A stretch of 64,000 nt of DNA from Metaphire vulgaris (taxonomy: Eukaryota > Annelida > Clitellata > Crassiclitellata > Megascolecidae), in assembly GCA_018105865.1 (NCBI GenBank), contig CM030868.1:62001-126000 (forward strand). The letters run 5' to 3'. Positions 52,952-64,000 of the stretch are shown piece after piece. Below the pieces are notes generated by a model, which had not been told where the DNA came from, did not search any database, and saw nothing but the letters and a program-made list of their open reading frames with translations. Position 1 is the stretch's first letter; each line of letters starts with the position of its first letter. Made by a program: the position numbers and the translations under genes.

Positions 52952-53448
52952 TGATTCGTTTCCAAATTCAATTACTTTATTTTAAAATAATCCCTTAGGC
53001 ACTTACTAATCTAGCAGCGCAAAATGATTTCAATGAACATGACTGAAGACGGCTAAAAATCGCTGGCGTCTGTTTTTCTTGTCTTCCTTTTGACAATGAA
53101 TGCGACGGAAATGCTTTCTATTAGCAGCTAAAATAATACAGAAGACAATTCGCTGAAAGTGTAACCTCTAAGAGGCTTTTAGTCTACTATGCTGTGTCCC
53201 GGTTGAAGTGACGCCGTTTTAGAAATCAATATAACTGCAACAAATTTCATCCAATGTTTATACAATTTTGCCCACCCTAAATACAGTTTCATCTATTCTA
53301 CACAAACTTACAACTTTCAACAAAATCAGTCGTACAGTTTACGATGTGTCAATTCTTAAAAATTTGAACCGATAAACGCAGGTTTCCACAATGGAAGACA
53401 ATCAGTAGCCTATTGCAATGGCGTCGCTATGTCGTTTACGATTTCGAA

Positions 53449-53519
<71 letters not shown>

Positions 53520-55113
53520 CTGAAGCACATTTAGATGAGTTCCAAGTGAATTGTCTTGCCTAAGAAGGAGCTGTGCAACGCTTTGAATGTTTTCTATCGT
53601 CCGTCGTCTATCGCCGCTGTGCCTCTTATCTACAAAGCCTGCTTAGTCAATCTGCTGTAAATTGAGCGATTAAAGTGACCATTGACTATCAAGAAATTCT
53701 GCTAAAACTTGCACTGTAATTCTTGGTTTGTTTCAAAAGTTTTAATTAATATTCGATTATCTATGTGCCTGCATTCGTGCAAGTGCATGTTGGTCACTTC
53801 GAACACAAACTGTCAACGACGTAATGACGCGAATCTCGTAAACTGTACGACTGATTTTGTTGAAACTTACAAATTATGCGCAGATTGGATGATATTTAAT
53901 GTGCGCAAAATGTTATAAATTTTTGATAAAATTTGTTGAAGTTATATTGATTTGTAAAGAGGTGTCACATCGGTCGGGACACAGCGTATAAAGCGGCTAT
54001 AGGGCCTACGTCTCTGAGAGGATCTCGGACATTTCCAATGGCTTAGGAAACTCTTCTTGAAATCTCCTTCACATAAACCTGGAAATACTTTTCCCGAAAG
54101 ACTCAAAGGGTTAATTAGCTGATTCATCAATCAATTTAGTGCGAATTTCTTCTCAGATGACCGAGAGACAATTGACGGAGGAGGAATAAACAGACTCCAT
54201 TCAAAATCTCATCTCGCGAATGTTAACGCTACTCTGGAAATAGGGCACTGCCTAAATATACCCGATCTATGGGATCTAGAGATGAAGTTGGCGCTACATA
54301 ATTACGAAAGAATAGCCAGGCCTTAAGCCCACCAGAGACGAGCGTCTCTTTGAGTAAACAGGCGATTTCTTCATTAGCTGCAGAATCAACGAATCGACAG
54401 ACAGCAGACTCTGTCAAATCCAGCGTCAGGAGTTATTAGCTTTATATGGCGCCTCTTTTTCAATTGATGAATGTTAATAAAGAGGACAAACAGACAAAGA
54501 GATCGATCGATTTCTCTCCGATGTCAACGCATAACAAAAGTTTCTCTGAAATCGTTTTTTAAAAATTCAATTACTTTTGTGTATCTAAATATTTGATTTG
54601 TTAGTTTACTCATTATTTTTGCTTTTTGTTGCTGTTATCATTTTGAATTCATTCTTCTACTCAAATAACGAAATTTTGTAAAAGAAATCTTTGTTTTAAA
54701 GTAACTTTGTTATTAAACCTCTTTGCTGCCCTCTGGACACAATCGTTACCTAGGAACGGTCGTTACCATGGAGAAGGCTATCGCCGGACCTGCAGTCGTC
54801 GTGTGTTTCTGTCGGCCTTTGAGTCACGTGATTGGAGAAGGAGGGGAATGTGATTTACTTTCAGAGTCAGAAAGAGTTTTGTCAAACACTCAAGAGGTCA
54901 AAAGAAGCCGAAGACGAAGGAGGGAGAAGATGGACGGAGGAGGAGGAGGAGGACAGAATCTGCAAGTGGCCGAGACAGACAGCCGGACAGCCGGATGGAC
55001 GGATAGGAGAAGAGAAACTGTTTTTAGTTTTAAGGAACCAAAATGGAAGGTGGCAGTTCAACAGGTTGACTTGTCATCATCTTCCATCCACTCGTAAGTA
55101 TGTTGCCATTTGC

Positions 55114-55158
<45 letters not shown>

Positions 55159-56628
55159 CGTTGTCTGCTGCCATGGACGTTGTTCTTCTAGCTGTTCCGC
55201 AGCATTGTCCAAAGTGCAACTGATGGACAATTAACGGCGTCTTTGCGTTCTTCGGCAGGCGACGTATTAGAGAAACTGACGACTGGTCTCTGAATATGAC
55301 GAATACCTTTGCACTACCTACACACAGACGCTGTCTGACATCGCAAGTTAAGCTAAGCGCAATGGAGGTTGTACTTACGATGGTTGAACACACACACACA
55401 CACACACACAGTTGTTTCTCTTTTGAACGGAAATCTTGGATCCTACAATGACTGGGAAAAGGAAATCAACTGTCCTTAACACATAAATTTTCATCAAAGT
55501 CCACTTCGTAACTCGAGACATTCTCAGGCAAATCGCCATAAAACAGAAGAGGAAAGAGACAGACAGACTTTATCACATACTCTCTTTCCATTGTCAAATT
55601 TGTCCGTCAAAACTTTAAGTGGTTTTCCGAATTATTAAACGAACGTGCGCAGATTTTAAGAGAGACTTTAATTTAGAAGAACTGCAGATATTATCCCTCT
55701 GCAAAATCAGGGTTCGAATTTTACTTATGTTAAAAATGAACTTTGAGGGTGAGCACTGAGTAGTGCGATATTTCAAGAGATTCTAAACAATTTCTAAGAC
55801 AGATATTTTTAAAGTTCAGTTTTTTTACCTGGTCACTTGCTGGTGAGGGAGAAAATTCGTTTCTTCGGAGGATCGGCTTCTGTCGATCTGTTTTCACAGA
55901 CGATGTCCAGTTGTCTTGTGGTCGAGACCTGTTTGGCGCCAGTTTATATAGCGCCAGAGTGCCTTGAAGATTGAGATCGTATATCTGCAGCGTCAGTCGC
56001 CCACCCTCACACGCACGCACACACAGCTCCACCCCGCCCCCACCTTGACCCCTCCTCCTCCTCCCTACACGCTAGCCAGATGAGCTGACCAATCGAACGA
56101 GGCTGTTAGAGCAACAAACGTCTAAGAAAACGAACAGTATTTGCGTCACTTGAAGTGAAGACAACTTTCTTAAGACTTTCTCTCTCAATTGCAGTGGAAA
56201 AAAACTCAACTGATTTTCAGTGTCAATGCAATTTTCTAATACTTTACAAAACGCAGGAGGCAGCTAACTGCAGGAATAATTCACAGGAATATTTCACCGA
56301 CACAAAGCTTATTACACAGTGTCAGAAAGAGAGCAAAGGTCAGATCAGACATAAGGGCAGAGGTCAGAGAGGTCAGGAGATGACCTCTGTTGTCAATTCT
56401 CCGAGTTATGTTTGACAAAGAATTTGCTTGAAATAAAACAAAGCTTCAGCGCTGTGAAATACAACAACCAAGGCTCGTTCGATTAACAGCATATGTCTAT
56501 TGCAGAATGTGGGAGTGGGTGGGGGGGTGGAGCATGGGATTTAGGAGAAGAGACTAGAATCGTAACAATATTTTTCTAGCGCTGGTTAGTTTTGTCAGCA
56601 GTCGATTCAATCTGTCTTACTTACTTAA

Positions 56629-56716
<88 letters not shown>

Positions 56717-58800
56717 CGCTGAGAGCGAAACAAGTGCGGAGGAGGAGGAGGAGGAGGAGTCGAAGCAGAATAAACACGTTTGTGGAAGAGAAAGTCTAAA
56801 ATCCAAACCAAAGCGTTCGTCTCCATTGCAGAAATCAATACCTCCTCCTCCTCTCCTTCTCCTTCGTCATCTCATTCTCGGCACAAACTTGCAACTTCGT
56901 AGAATATCTAATGAAGACAAATAGTCTAATTTTCAGGATACTGTCTGTCTATCTGTCTGTTTGTCTGCCTGCCTGTCTGTCTGTCTAAGTTGATTGAATC
57001 AGTGAGAGACAAAAGCAATTAGTGAATATTTGAATCGAAGCGTTCGATCAATTCACTGATTGCGTTTCAACGTCAACGGAAAAAAGGACAGAAGAAGAAG
57101 AAGGAGGAGGAGGAGGAGGGTTAGGAGGCCTCCAACATCCTCTAGGCACGGCTGAATGCCCCTCGACGTTCTCCAAGCTAATCCACCCCTCCCCCAGTCG
57201 GGCAAAATTGCATATGTGTGTCTGCTTTTATGACGCCACTATTCTGAAACCTGGCTACGCCAATGATAAGTGATGGTATCATAGTATTTATGTAGTCGTT
57301 GTGTTGATCTGATTTCTGACAATAGTTGTCACTGTGCGTTGTCAGACTGTTTAGTCGACCTGAGCTATTAGCGATGATGCTGTGGAAACGAAGCGAGAGA
57401 AATTGTGGAAATTGATTTTTATATAAAAGGAGAACATTATCTTTTCACCGAATAGCTGAACGGAGTCTATGGAAAGAAAAAACTTAAAATGTTCAGCAAT
57501 TATATTCCATCCGATCGTCGCTGTCGGTTTCAGGCAAACGAAGACTGACTGAGTCAAATCGACTTCTAATGCCCAGTTTCCGCTTTTAGCAAAACGAAAT
57601 ATGACCGGAAAAGCAACGATCGAAATCCGGCCATTTTCCTTCGATGTTCTAAGCCCCATGATGACGTCATTTGGTGGGAGAATAGTTTTGGAGAAATCAT
57701 TCCTAAAGCCCATAATAATAACTATTATCCTCTTTTAAAACAGGAGTTCACGTATTTAGCCTACCAATCGATAGAATTCTAAATCCGTGTCCACAGAAGA
57801 GGAGTTGAGTGCCAGAAAGAGTCACAAAACGGACTAAAAGTCACCTGAAAGAGTGTCTACGGTCGTAAAGTGAATTTGATTGGGAAGATGTAACTGATGC
57901 AGAAAGAGAATTCCAAGTTCTATTGAGGGGAGACGGGGGATAGGTGACCAGCTTCAGGTCTCTGTACAATGAGTGGTTATAAAATTCTATTCTAAATGTT
58001 GAATGCTCAGAATGGTTCAACATCGATGTAAAAACGCTGAAGTTGACCAGTTTAGTATTTTACAATCAACCGACTCATAGACTGCTAAGGCACCGAGCGA
58101 TTAAAATTAAAATCAACATCGACATAAACCGAATGTTCGGTTAATTGTATAACACGATATTGAATGGTCGCACTTGATTCTAATAGGATTTCATTAATAA
58201 TTGCTTTCAACCTAGCAACAACCATTTGATGTCTTTCATAGATGTCTGACTGACCGACCGACTGACTGACCGACTGACTGACTGATTGACCGTATTAAAT
58301 GCGTTGATCTGAATATAAACAGCGCTATCTTTTGTGAGGTCGCGGATTTCGAGGCGAGTGTGATTTCTCGATGAAAAAGAATCTGATGACAGTGAACCGT
58401 TGAACTGAGTGAGTGTGCTGCTCCTAACAGTACTTTGTTAATGTCTTTCTTAGACTTTGTCTCCTGCGTCTCTTTCGCATAAAACAAACCACAAACAGCG
58501 CCCTTTGTCACGGCGCTGGCAGCTGCTCAGTCCCTGAGAATCCGCGACTGTTGTTCAGTGTCCTCCTTCTGCCTTCCTCTTCATCATCATCATCATCTTC
58601 TTCTTGGAAATCGAGGTTCTCCTCATCAGAGGAACTGGAGCAGTTTCTTCGAGAGTCACTCGAAGTCACTCTTTTGCAATCGCAGCGAACATGTCTGTCT
58701 CCGTTTTATGATTTTCACTGATTATCTGCTAAAGAGTTTTCTGCGATGATTCAACTTCGATCGACGAAATTCTGTCTCTGCGGTTCTTATCCTGACAGAA
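50861..58800. other. Intergenic region without recognisable gene
   Basis: No homologous exon is seen. Simple repeats dominate: (GA)n at 51031-51092, (CT)n at 51713-51750, (TA)n at 51774-51802, 51881-51911 and 51927-51969, (CT)n at 52924-52952 and 53450-53516, (GCA)n at 55117-55156, (CA)n at 55388-55410, (CT)n at 56634-56713, and GACT/GACC units at 58247-58292. Open frames at 54723-55097, 56155-56415 and 57351-57713 (-) have no recognisable domain. Control regions of the divergent neuropeptide and hemicentin-like genes presumably lie here. Confidence 0.6.
53450..53516. repeat. (CT)n microsatellite
   Basis: About 33 CT units without interruption. A second long one lies at 56634-56713 with one AT interruption. 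Confidence 0.9.
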
Positions 58801-58808
58801 ATCGAACG

Positions 58809-61800
58809 ATGAAGGTATTCCTAACGCTAGTCCTCCTGCTTCTTTCGCTGACGACGAGTATCTCCATCACTCACGGCCGCACTTACTTCAGCGACGGCGG
58901 CGGCGGCAGACTGAACGGGTCTGATGCTGGTGCTGGTGCTGGTGCTGGTGAGACTGGCGAAAGAGAGGAGGATGGGAAAGGACAGTGGGTGCCTTCGTCA
59001 TCTTCGTTGGCCTTTGTCTTCGACACAACCGGTTCCATGTACGATGACCTCGTCCAGGTGATCGAAGGAGCTGCTAAGATACTGGCGACGACGCTAGCGA
59101 TGCGTAGCAAACCGCTCCACAACTATATTCTTGTTCCGTTTCACGATCCAGGTATGTGTCCCTACTCATTGGTCGACGAGGAAAAAGGGAAGACCAAATC
59201 AATTTCACTCCGCCTAAAATTTAGACCGATTATAAAGTATTTTGAGCGAAACACTGGTGCTATAGAAGCCGAACGAAGTTCTGTCTTAAACTGATGGGAG
59301 ATGAGGAGTTCTCTTTGAATGAAACGTCGCCTGCATTTATATGGAGCCACAATGAGTGTTTTATTTGAAGCGGTCTCTTATTGGTGGTATTCTATTTACT
59401 GGGCTTCTCTGTTGTGACGTACAGAGATTAATGATCTTAGATCGGAGGCCATAGTTAATCAAGAGAGGAGGATTTCTGCGTTGAACAAAGTATGTCTGTG
59501 TCCGAATCGCTGCATCCTGAGTTCTTGTCATGGGCGTCGGAGGGGGTCACAAGGGGTGCAACTGCACCCATGCAAATTATAGATTCATAAAATTAAAAAA
59601 ATTATGCTATTGAATCTTAATAACAAAACATTACTTTATCAAAATAAGCAATGATCTGACAAATTTTATCGGCTGCGTTAGTCTGTCTTTGTTATAATTT
59701 AATTTGAAAGCCAGTTGGCTTTACATCTAGGTAGTTAAAATGTTGCACCCCTTGAAAAATTTCTGCTGACGCCCATGGTGCTCGGTCGCTTTCTCTCCGA
59801 TCTTTTGCAATATAAACGGAGCGAAGCAGAAAGTCAACACAGCAGAAATATTTCATTCAGCGCTCTCTCCATCCTGACAACGACAGTTTCAGAGAGCTTT
59901 CACTTCAGTATACAACGACGACGACGACGACGACGACGACGATGACTGAAGCTCGCTGATAGTACAATGGAATGGAAGTGCTGATGTCTGGCCACTGAAC
60001 AAACGGGTGCCATCATCATCAGCGGACGGAAGTCAGTAAAAGAGAGGAGGAGGAGGAGGAGGAGGAGGAGGAGGGGAGGAGGAGCAGAAGGGGCTGGTGG
60101 TTAAGTGGAAGCGCTGTTGTAAAATGGAAACGAGTGGAGACATCGCGCATCAGCAGTGAAAGATTCGACCTATTAAACTGGCGCTATAGAAATTGACATT
60201 AACCGTGCTAAAATCTAGGTCCAACGGTGCATGAGAGAACAGGGAGACGGAGAGGGGAATGAGGGAAGACACGGAGGTCGAAGGTGTCTATGGAATACAG
60301 ATAATTGACAGAAATTCTATTCATCTGAGGTGGCTGGCGATGGAAGGAACAACGCCCAACCCCCCGCCCACCCCACCCCTGTTCAGAGTCGCTTCGTCTC
60401 TTGCGTCTGTCTGTCTGTCTGTCTGTTGTTTCAGAGGTGGGACCGGTGACGGTTACGACTGATCCGGAACAATTCCAGCAGGATCTGAGAGATTTGTACG
60501 TCCAGGGCGGCGGAGACTGTCCGGAGATGAGCATAACCGGAATCAAACTGGCGCTTCAACAGGCGCTTCCGCATTCGTTCATCTACGTTTTCACAGACGC
60601 CAGAGCGAAAGACTACGACGCCACAGAAGAAGTGCTCGGCCTCATTCAACACAAACAGAGTCAGGTAACAGCACCGATCTCCTGCAATCGATGCAGCACA
60701 GTCACGCTTTTGTCTCTAAGGGGCGTCTATTACAGGTGCGTTTAATTGTCCTTTTTAAATTGCAGGTGATTTTTGTGATGACTGGGGACTGTGGAAATGT
60801 TTCTCATCCGGGTTTTAAAGCCTACGAGCGAATCGCTTCGACTAGCTCCGGACAAGTATTTCTTCTGAAGAAATCACAGGTCAACAAGGTAAACTCCAAA
60901 CAAAGGTCAAAAACAAAGGTCAATTAAATAGACAGACGGCGCTGAAATAGCAAAACATACAGACAGACGGACTTCACTTTCACTGTTTTATTAAAACCGG
61001 AGTAAGAAGTCACGTGACACGCCCATATTCTAACCGCCGCATGACAACCACCCCCTCCCCGCCCCCGCCCCGCCCCTCCACCAGCCAACACATGCCAAAG
61101 TTCAAATGAAAGTCAAAGGTGTTCAAAATTATGCAAATGAGACCCGGGTCATAAAGTGCGCTGGTCACGTGGTCGCATCTATTAATTGAATGCAGTTTTC
61201 TTTTACTCTTCCCCATTAATGGACAATGGACGTAAATGCCTCTGGCCTATTAAACGACCTCTAATGCAGTCGGGTCTTCAACCCGTCCAGTTGTAACATG
61301 GAAGCCTAGGGGCTGTCCATTAATTACGTCAACAATTTAGGGGGGGTTGAAAAAGTTTGACAATTGTTGACAGGGGAGGGGGGTCAAGATAAGTTGACGT
61401 CAACAATTTCACTTTTTAAAAATAATAAAAAAATAGGAAATTTCATGGAATACTACTTATTACAATAGAAAAAAGCATGGCAAAAAAGGTCATCACCACC
61501 ACATTTTGACACTCGATGAGCAAAAAATGGCAAAATGGTCATCACCGCGAAAAATATTAACCTTGTTATTGGAGCCTGTCATTGATCTTGGGGGGAGGGT
61601 CAACAGTTTTTGACGTAATTGTAGGGGGTGTCACTGAAAGTTGACAGTTGTTGACAAGAGGGGGGAGTCAAAACTTGCCCAAAAATTGTTGACATAATTA
61701 ATGGACAGCCCCTAGATTAACATGGAAGCTTAATATAGGCTTCCATGAGCTGTAAATAAGAGATTTCGTACGGATGCGTAGGAATAGGCAACATCTTTAT

Positions 61801-62972
61801 TAGAGACACACATTATCTTTGTAACAGAAGCGCCTGTCAGGGGCGTAGCGACGGGGGGGGGTATATCGGTATATACACCAAAATTAGGCTACATTAAAAT
61901 TTTTAATTTGTTTTTTAAGATTTTCAAACTTTTTAAAGATTTATGCCGTCACCCCAAATCACAGAAAACCACTCCCGCCAAATCAGATTCCTGGCTACGC
62001 CCCTGGCGTCTGCAACTCATAAACTCATAAAACGAAGATGTTCGCTTAGATTTTGGATTTCGTTCGAGTGGCCGTTCAGTCTCGTAAAGTCAATCTATTG
62101 GCCATTGATTTCAATCGGACGTCCACAGGAGGAGGAGGAGAAGGAGGAGGAGGAGGAGGAGGAGGAGGAGGTGAGGAGAGCACCCCCTACGATCTCCCGG
62201 TAGACACCAAACTCCAGGAATTCACGATATCCATCAGTGGAAAGAACCCGACGATTACAATCACCGACCCTTACGGTAACAGAGTCAACAAAATTCATCT
62301 CATCATAATCAGCATCATCATAACCATCACCACCACCACCATCATCATACGAACAGATGGAGATCGCAGCAGCCTGCGTCTTGTGTTGAGCAATGGATGA
62401 TGATGATGATGTTGTTGTTGTTGTTAGGAAATGTCCTGACCCCGGACAATGGTTTGTCCACTCTCCTGGACCTTAAGAACGCCCTGATCGTTAACGTTAA
62501 GCACCCGAAGCCCGGCGTCTGGCGTCTGAGATTCGGAGCCGATGGTCATTCGACGGTGCGTATCACCGGACTCAGCTCACTGGACTTCGTTCACGGATTC
62601 TCTCGAAATTCTACGCTTCACTTGTCAGAGACGACACCACGACCAATTAAAGGTACGAAGCGTCCGCAGAACAGAAGACATACGCTTCTCCTCCTAATGA
62701 GAGTCGAAAGGCCTCGTCTTCTTTGAAATCTTGTGACTTTGACAGAGGCGTTTATGTCTGAATTCGAGGTAATTGTCTCTGTTATAGAAATTCCCACATT
62801 CGTCGTCATCAATGTCACGGACATTGATGGTTCTGGTCGACTGACAAAGGTCGAACTGGTCGACCTCTACGGCGACCTTCTCATGGAGATTCCGGTGCAC
62901 CATGATTCCACTCGACCGTCGCTCTACAACACCTCGAGCTTCCAACCGCCGTCCGACTTCTTCTACCTTAAG
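58809..62972 (+). CDS. Hemicentin-like protein, N-terminal six exons (3' end outside window)
   Basis: Large extracellular-matrix protein of the hemicentin/fibulin-6 family, which anchors basement membranes. Exons: 58809-59151, 60435-60664, 60766-60888, 62050-62275, 62428-62652, 62788-62972 (444 codons, all phases agree). The ATG is followed by a signal peptide ([17 protein letters not shown]). The VWA domain starts at about residue 66: [20 protein letters not shown] (MIDAS, Asp72), then [44 protein letters not shown] and [10 protein letters not shown]. The order and wording closely follow vertebrate hemicentin-1. Exons 4-6 give the following hemicentin-specific domain ([21 protein letters not shown]). 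Immunoglobulin repeats are not reached. Differences: an acidic Gly-rich linker after the signal peptide and a poly-Gly run inserted in exon 4 by GGA expansion. The last donor (gtctta at 62973) is weak but coincides with the position expected from homology. Confidence 0.9.
59529..59777. mobile_element. hAT-like MITE
   Basis: Starts CATGGGCGTCGGAGGGGG and, after AAGGGGTGCAAC, ends GTTGCACCCCTTG...TGACGCCCATG, inverted. The flanks GTTCTTGT and GTGCTCGG agree at 5 of 8 positions, so the insertion is old. It lies in hemicentin-like intron 1. Confidence 0.65.
59920..60085. repeat. (ACG)n and (GGA)n tracts
   Basis: (ACG)n at 59918-59941 and (GAG)n at 60043-60085 in hemicentin-like intron 1. Confidence 0.85.
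61306..61715. mobile_element. TIR MITE, copy 2
   Basis: Left end ctaggggctgtccattaatt then acgtcaacaattt. Right end aaattgttgacataattaat then ggacagcccctag. The inverted repeat is about 33 bases. The interior is nearly identical to 7317-7739, including GCAAAAAAGGTCATCACC. A similar string (taacatggaagc) occurs on both sides (61293 region and 61718-61729), which may be a flanking duplication or chance. It lies in hemicentin-like intron 3. Confidence 0.85.
61838..62005. mobile_element. CAGGGGCGTA MITE, copy 2
   Basis: Starts CAGGGGCGTAGCGACGGGG and ends CTGGCTACGCCCCTG. The flanks GCGCCTGT and GCGTCTGC agree at 6 of 8 bases. The interior matches 30133-30287. It ends 44 bases before hemicentin-like exon 4. 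Confidence 0.75.
62125..62175 (+). repeat. (GGA)n expansion inside hemicentin-like exon 4
   Basis: About 16 mostly GGA triplets read as Gly (with one or two Glu), between IDFNRTST and EESTPYDL. The surrounding exon keeps its frame and homology. Confidence 0.85.
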
Positions 62973-63084
62973 GTCTTAAGAAACCGTTTCATTGGCAGAT
63001 GCTTCTTAATGTCGACAAATGTTCTGTAATGCAATGCATGCAGGGCGATCTAAGCATGGTAATTAATACACTTTGGGGGAGGGG

Positions 63085-63572
63085 TTCTAATCACCGTAGA
63101 GGAAGAAAGAGACTTTGGGGTAATCATCCATAGAAGTATGAATCCGTCTCAACAGTGTGCTCAGGCATGGAATCCATTCTTGAAAAAAGATATAGAGCCT
63201 TTAGAAAAAGTGCAAAGACGAGCAACAAAGACTGTCAGTGATACCAAAACTTAAGCTACGAAAAAAGATATTGTGGAGTGACAGCATTAGAAAAGAGAAG
63301 AGGAGAGAGGGGGATTTGATTGAAACATACAAAATAATGACTGGGAAAGTACAGAAGATATGCCATACGATCGAATCTTTACATTGGCCCACTATAGCAG
63401 CACAAGAGGCCACAAATGCAAATTGTTTAAGCAGAGGGTTGGTCCAAGAAAGAATTTTTTTTTAGTGCAAGGATTGTGGACAAATGGAACAGTTTGGACG
63501 AAGTGGCAGTGACAGTGGAAGCAGTGACCAGATTCAAAGCTTATCTGAGAAAACTAGGTTACTGGTATTAGC
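63085..63572 (+). mobile_element. CR1/L2-type LINE 3' remnant, frameshifted
   Basis: In successive frames the plus strand gives ERDFGVIIHRSMNPSQQC, LKKDIEPLEKVQRRATK, KRREGDLIETYKIMTG and WNSLDEVAVTVEAVTRFKAY. These are the conserved blocks that end the ORF2 of CR1/L2-like LINEs, in the right order. Frameshifts separate them and there is no RT core, so it is inactive. It lies downstream of the last visible hemicentin-like exon, presumably in its next intron. Confidence 0.75.
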
Positions 63573-63745
63573 GTCGCCACGGGTGGGGGCAAATGAGGGC
63601 AACTGCCCCCCAACCTGACCCCAGACCACCTATCAGATTCGCGCAAATCCAGTGAGAAAGTTTTTGTGTTCGGGGGTGGTGGGGGTAAGGAATCTGACAT
63701 GCCAGTCCCCTTTCCCCAACCCAAAATTCCTGGCGACGCCACTGG
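63573..63745. mobile_element. MITE-like fragment
   Basis: GCGTCGCCACGGGTGGGGGC near the start and AATTCCTGGCGACGCCACTG at the end are inverted. The left outermost CAGTG appears lost. It abuts the LINE remnant. Confidence 0.5.
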
Positions 63746-63797
63746 TTATTGAACGCTAATTTAGCCTCATAAACCACTTACAATCGCATTATTATCG

Positions 63798-63798
<1 letters not shown>

Positions 63799-63855
<57 letters not shown>

Positions 63856-63870
63856 GTTATTGTTATTATT
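63799..63870. repeat. (TTA)n microsatellite
   Basis: About 20 ATT/TTA units with two GTTATT variants. Confidence 0.9.
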
Positions 63871-64000
63871 AAGGTCTGAAATCTGACAATTTCTTTGACT
63901 ACGAATGAGGAATTCTCAGAGACATCAGACGTTGACCGTGAAAACAATCGTTTGGCGTCTTTTCGTTTCATTTGATTTCTTAATTTCTTACTTTTTTGGC

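Noticed and set aside
54723..55191. Two overlapping plus-strand frames of about 120 codons
   Set aside because: They end in poly-Gln/Ser from GCA repeats and have no homology that I recognise.
57351..57713. 120-codon minus-strand frame (MGFRNDFSKT...)
   Set aside because: No recognisable domain or signal peptide and nothing to support it as an exon; left as intergenic.

Overview
The window is nuclear DNA of a bilaterian invertebrate, most likely a marine one. It has GT-AG introns, single-domain exons, dense microsatellites, tRNA-derived SINE remnants, LINE 3' fragments and many small hAT-like elements. No bacterial or organellar features are visible. The species cannot be fixed. The neuropeptide described below resembles protostome EFLamide-type peptides, which weakly favours a protostome.

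Layout. (1) 28-26407 (+): the 3' part of a fibrillar procollagen alpha chain. I placed 43 exons: 36 Gly-X-Y exons (939 codons) and 7 exons for the C-telopeptide and COLFI C-propeptide. The signal peptide, N-propeptide and roughly the first 72-75 helix residues lie upstream of the window. Introns hold a 406-bp dimeric satellite, a 944-bp hAT element with a perfect target-site duplication, other MITEs, LINE fragments and SINEs. (2) About 26.6-35.1 kb: no recognisable gene; transposon remnants and simple repeats. (3) 35167-37590 (+): exons of a secreted Cys-rich, EB-module-like protein, incomplete at both ends. (4) 41496-49020 (+): a complete neuroligin in 7 exons, with a non-catalytic esterase domain, one transmembrane helix and a PDZ ligand ending in TTV. 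(5) 49996-50637 (-): an intronless neuropeptide precursor with six RSPFLG units and one KSPFIG unit, all flanked by Lys-Arg, convergent with neuroligin. (6) About 50.7-58.8 kb: intergenic and rich in simple repeats. (7) 58809-62972 (+): the first six exons of a hemicentin-type protein (signal peptide, VWA, hemicentin domain), continuing beyond the window. The last kilobase holds a degenerate LINE end.

The genes are not an operon. Collagen and hemicentin are extracellular-matrix proteins, neuroligin is a synaptic adhesion molecule, and the 50-kb gene is a secreted peptide precursor. The points most worth a second look are the RSPFLamide precursor with its six-cysteine spacer, the collagen anomalies (a 55-nt exon, a Gly-to-Arg break, two missing C-propeptide cysteines), the satellite with higher-order structure, and a motif shared by several otherwise different small transposon families.
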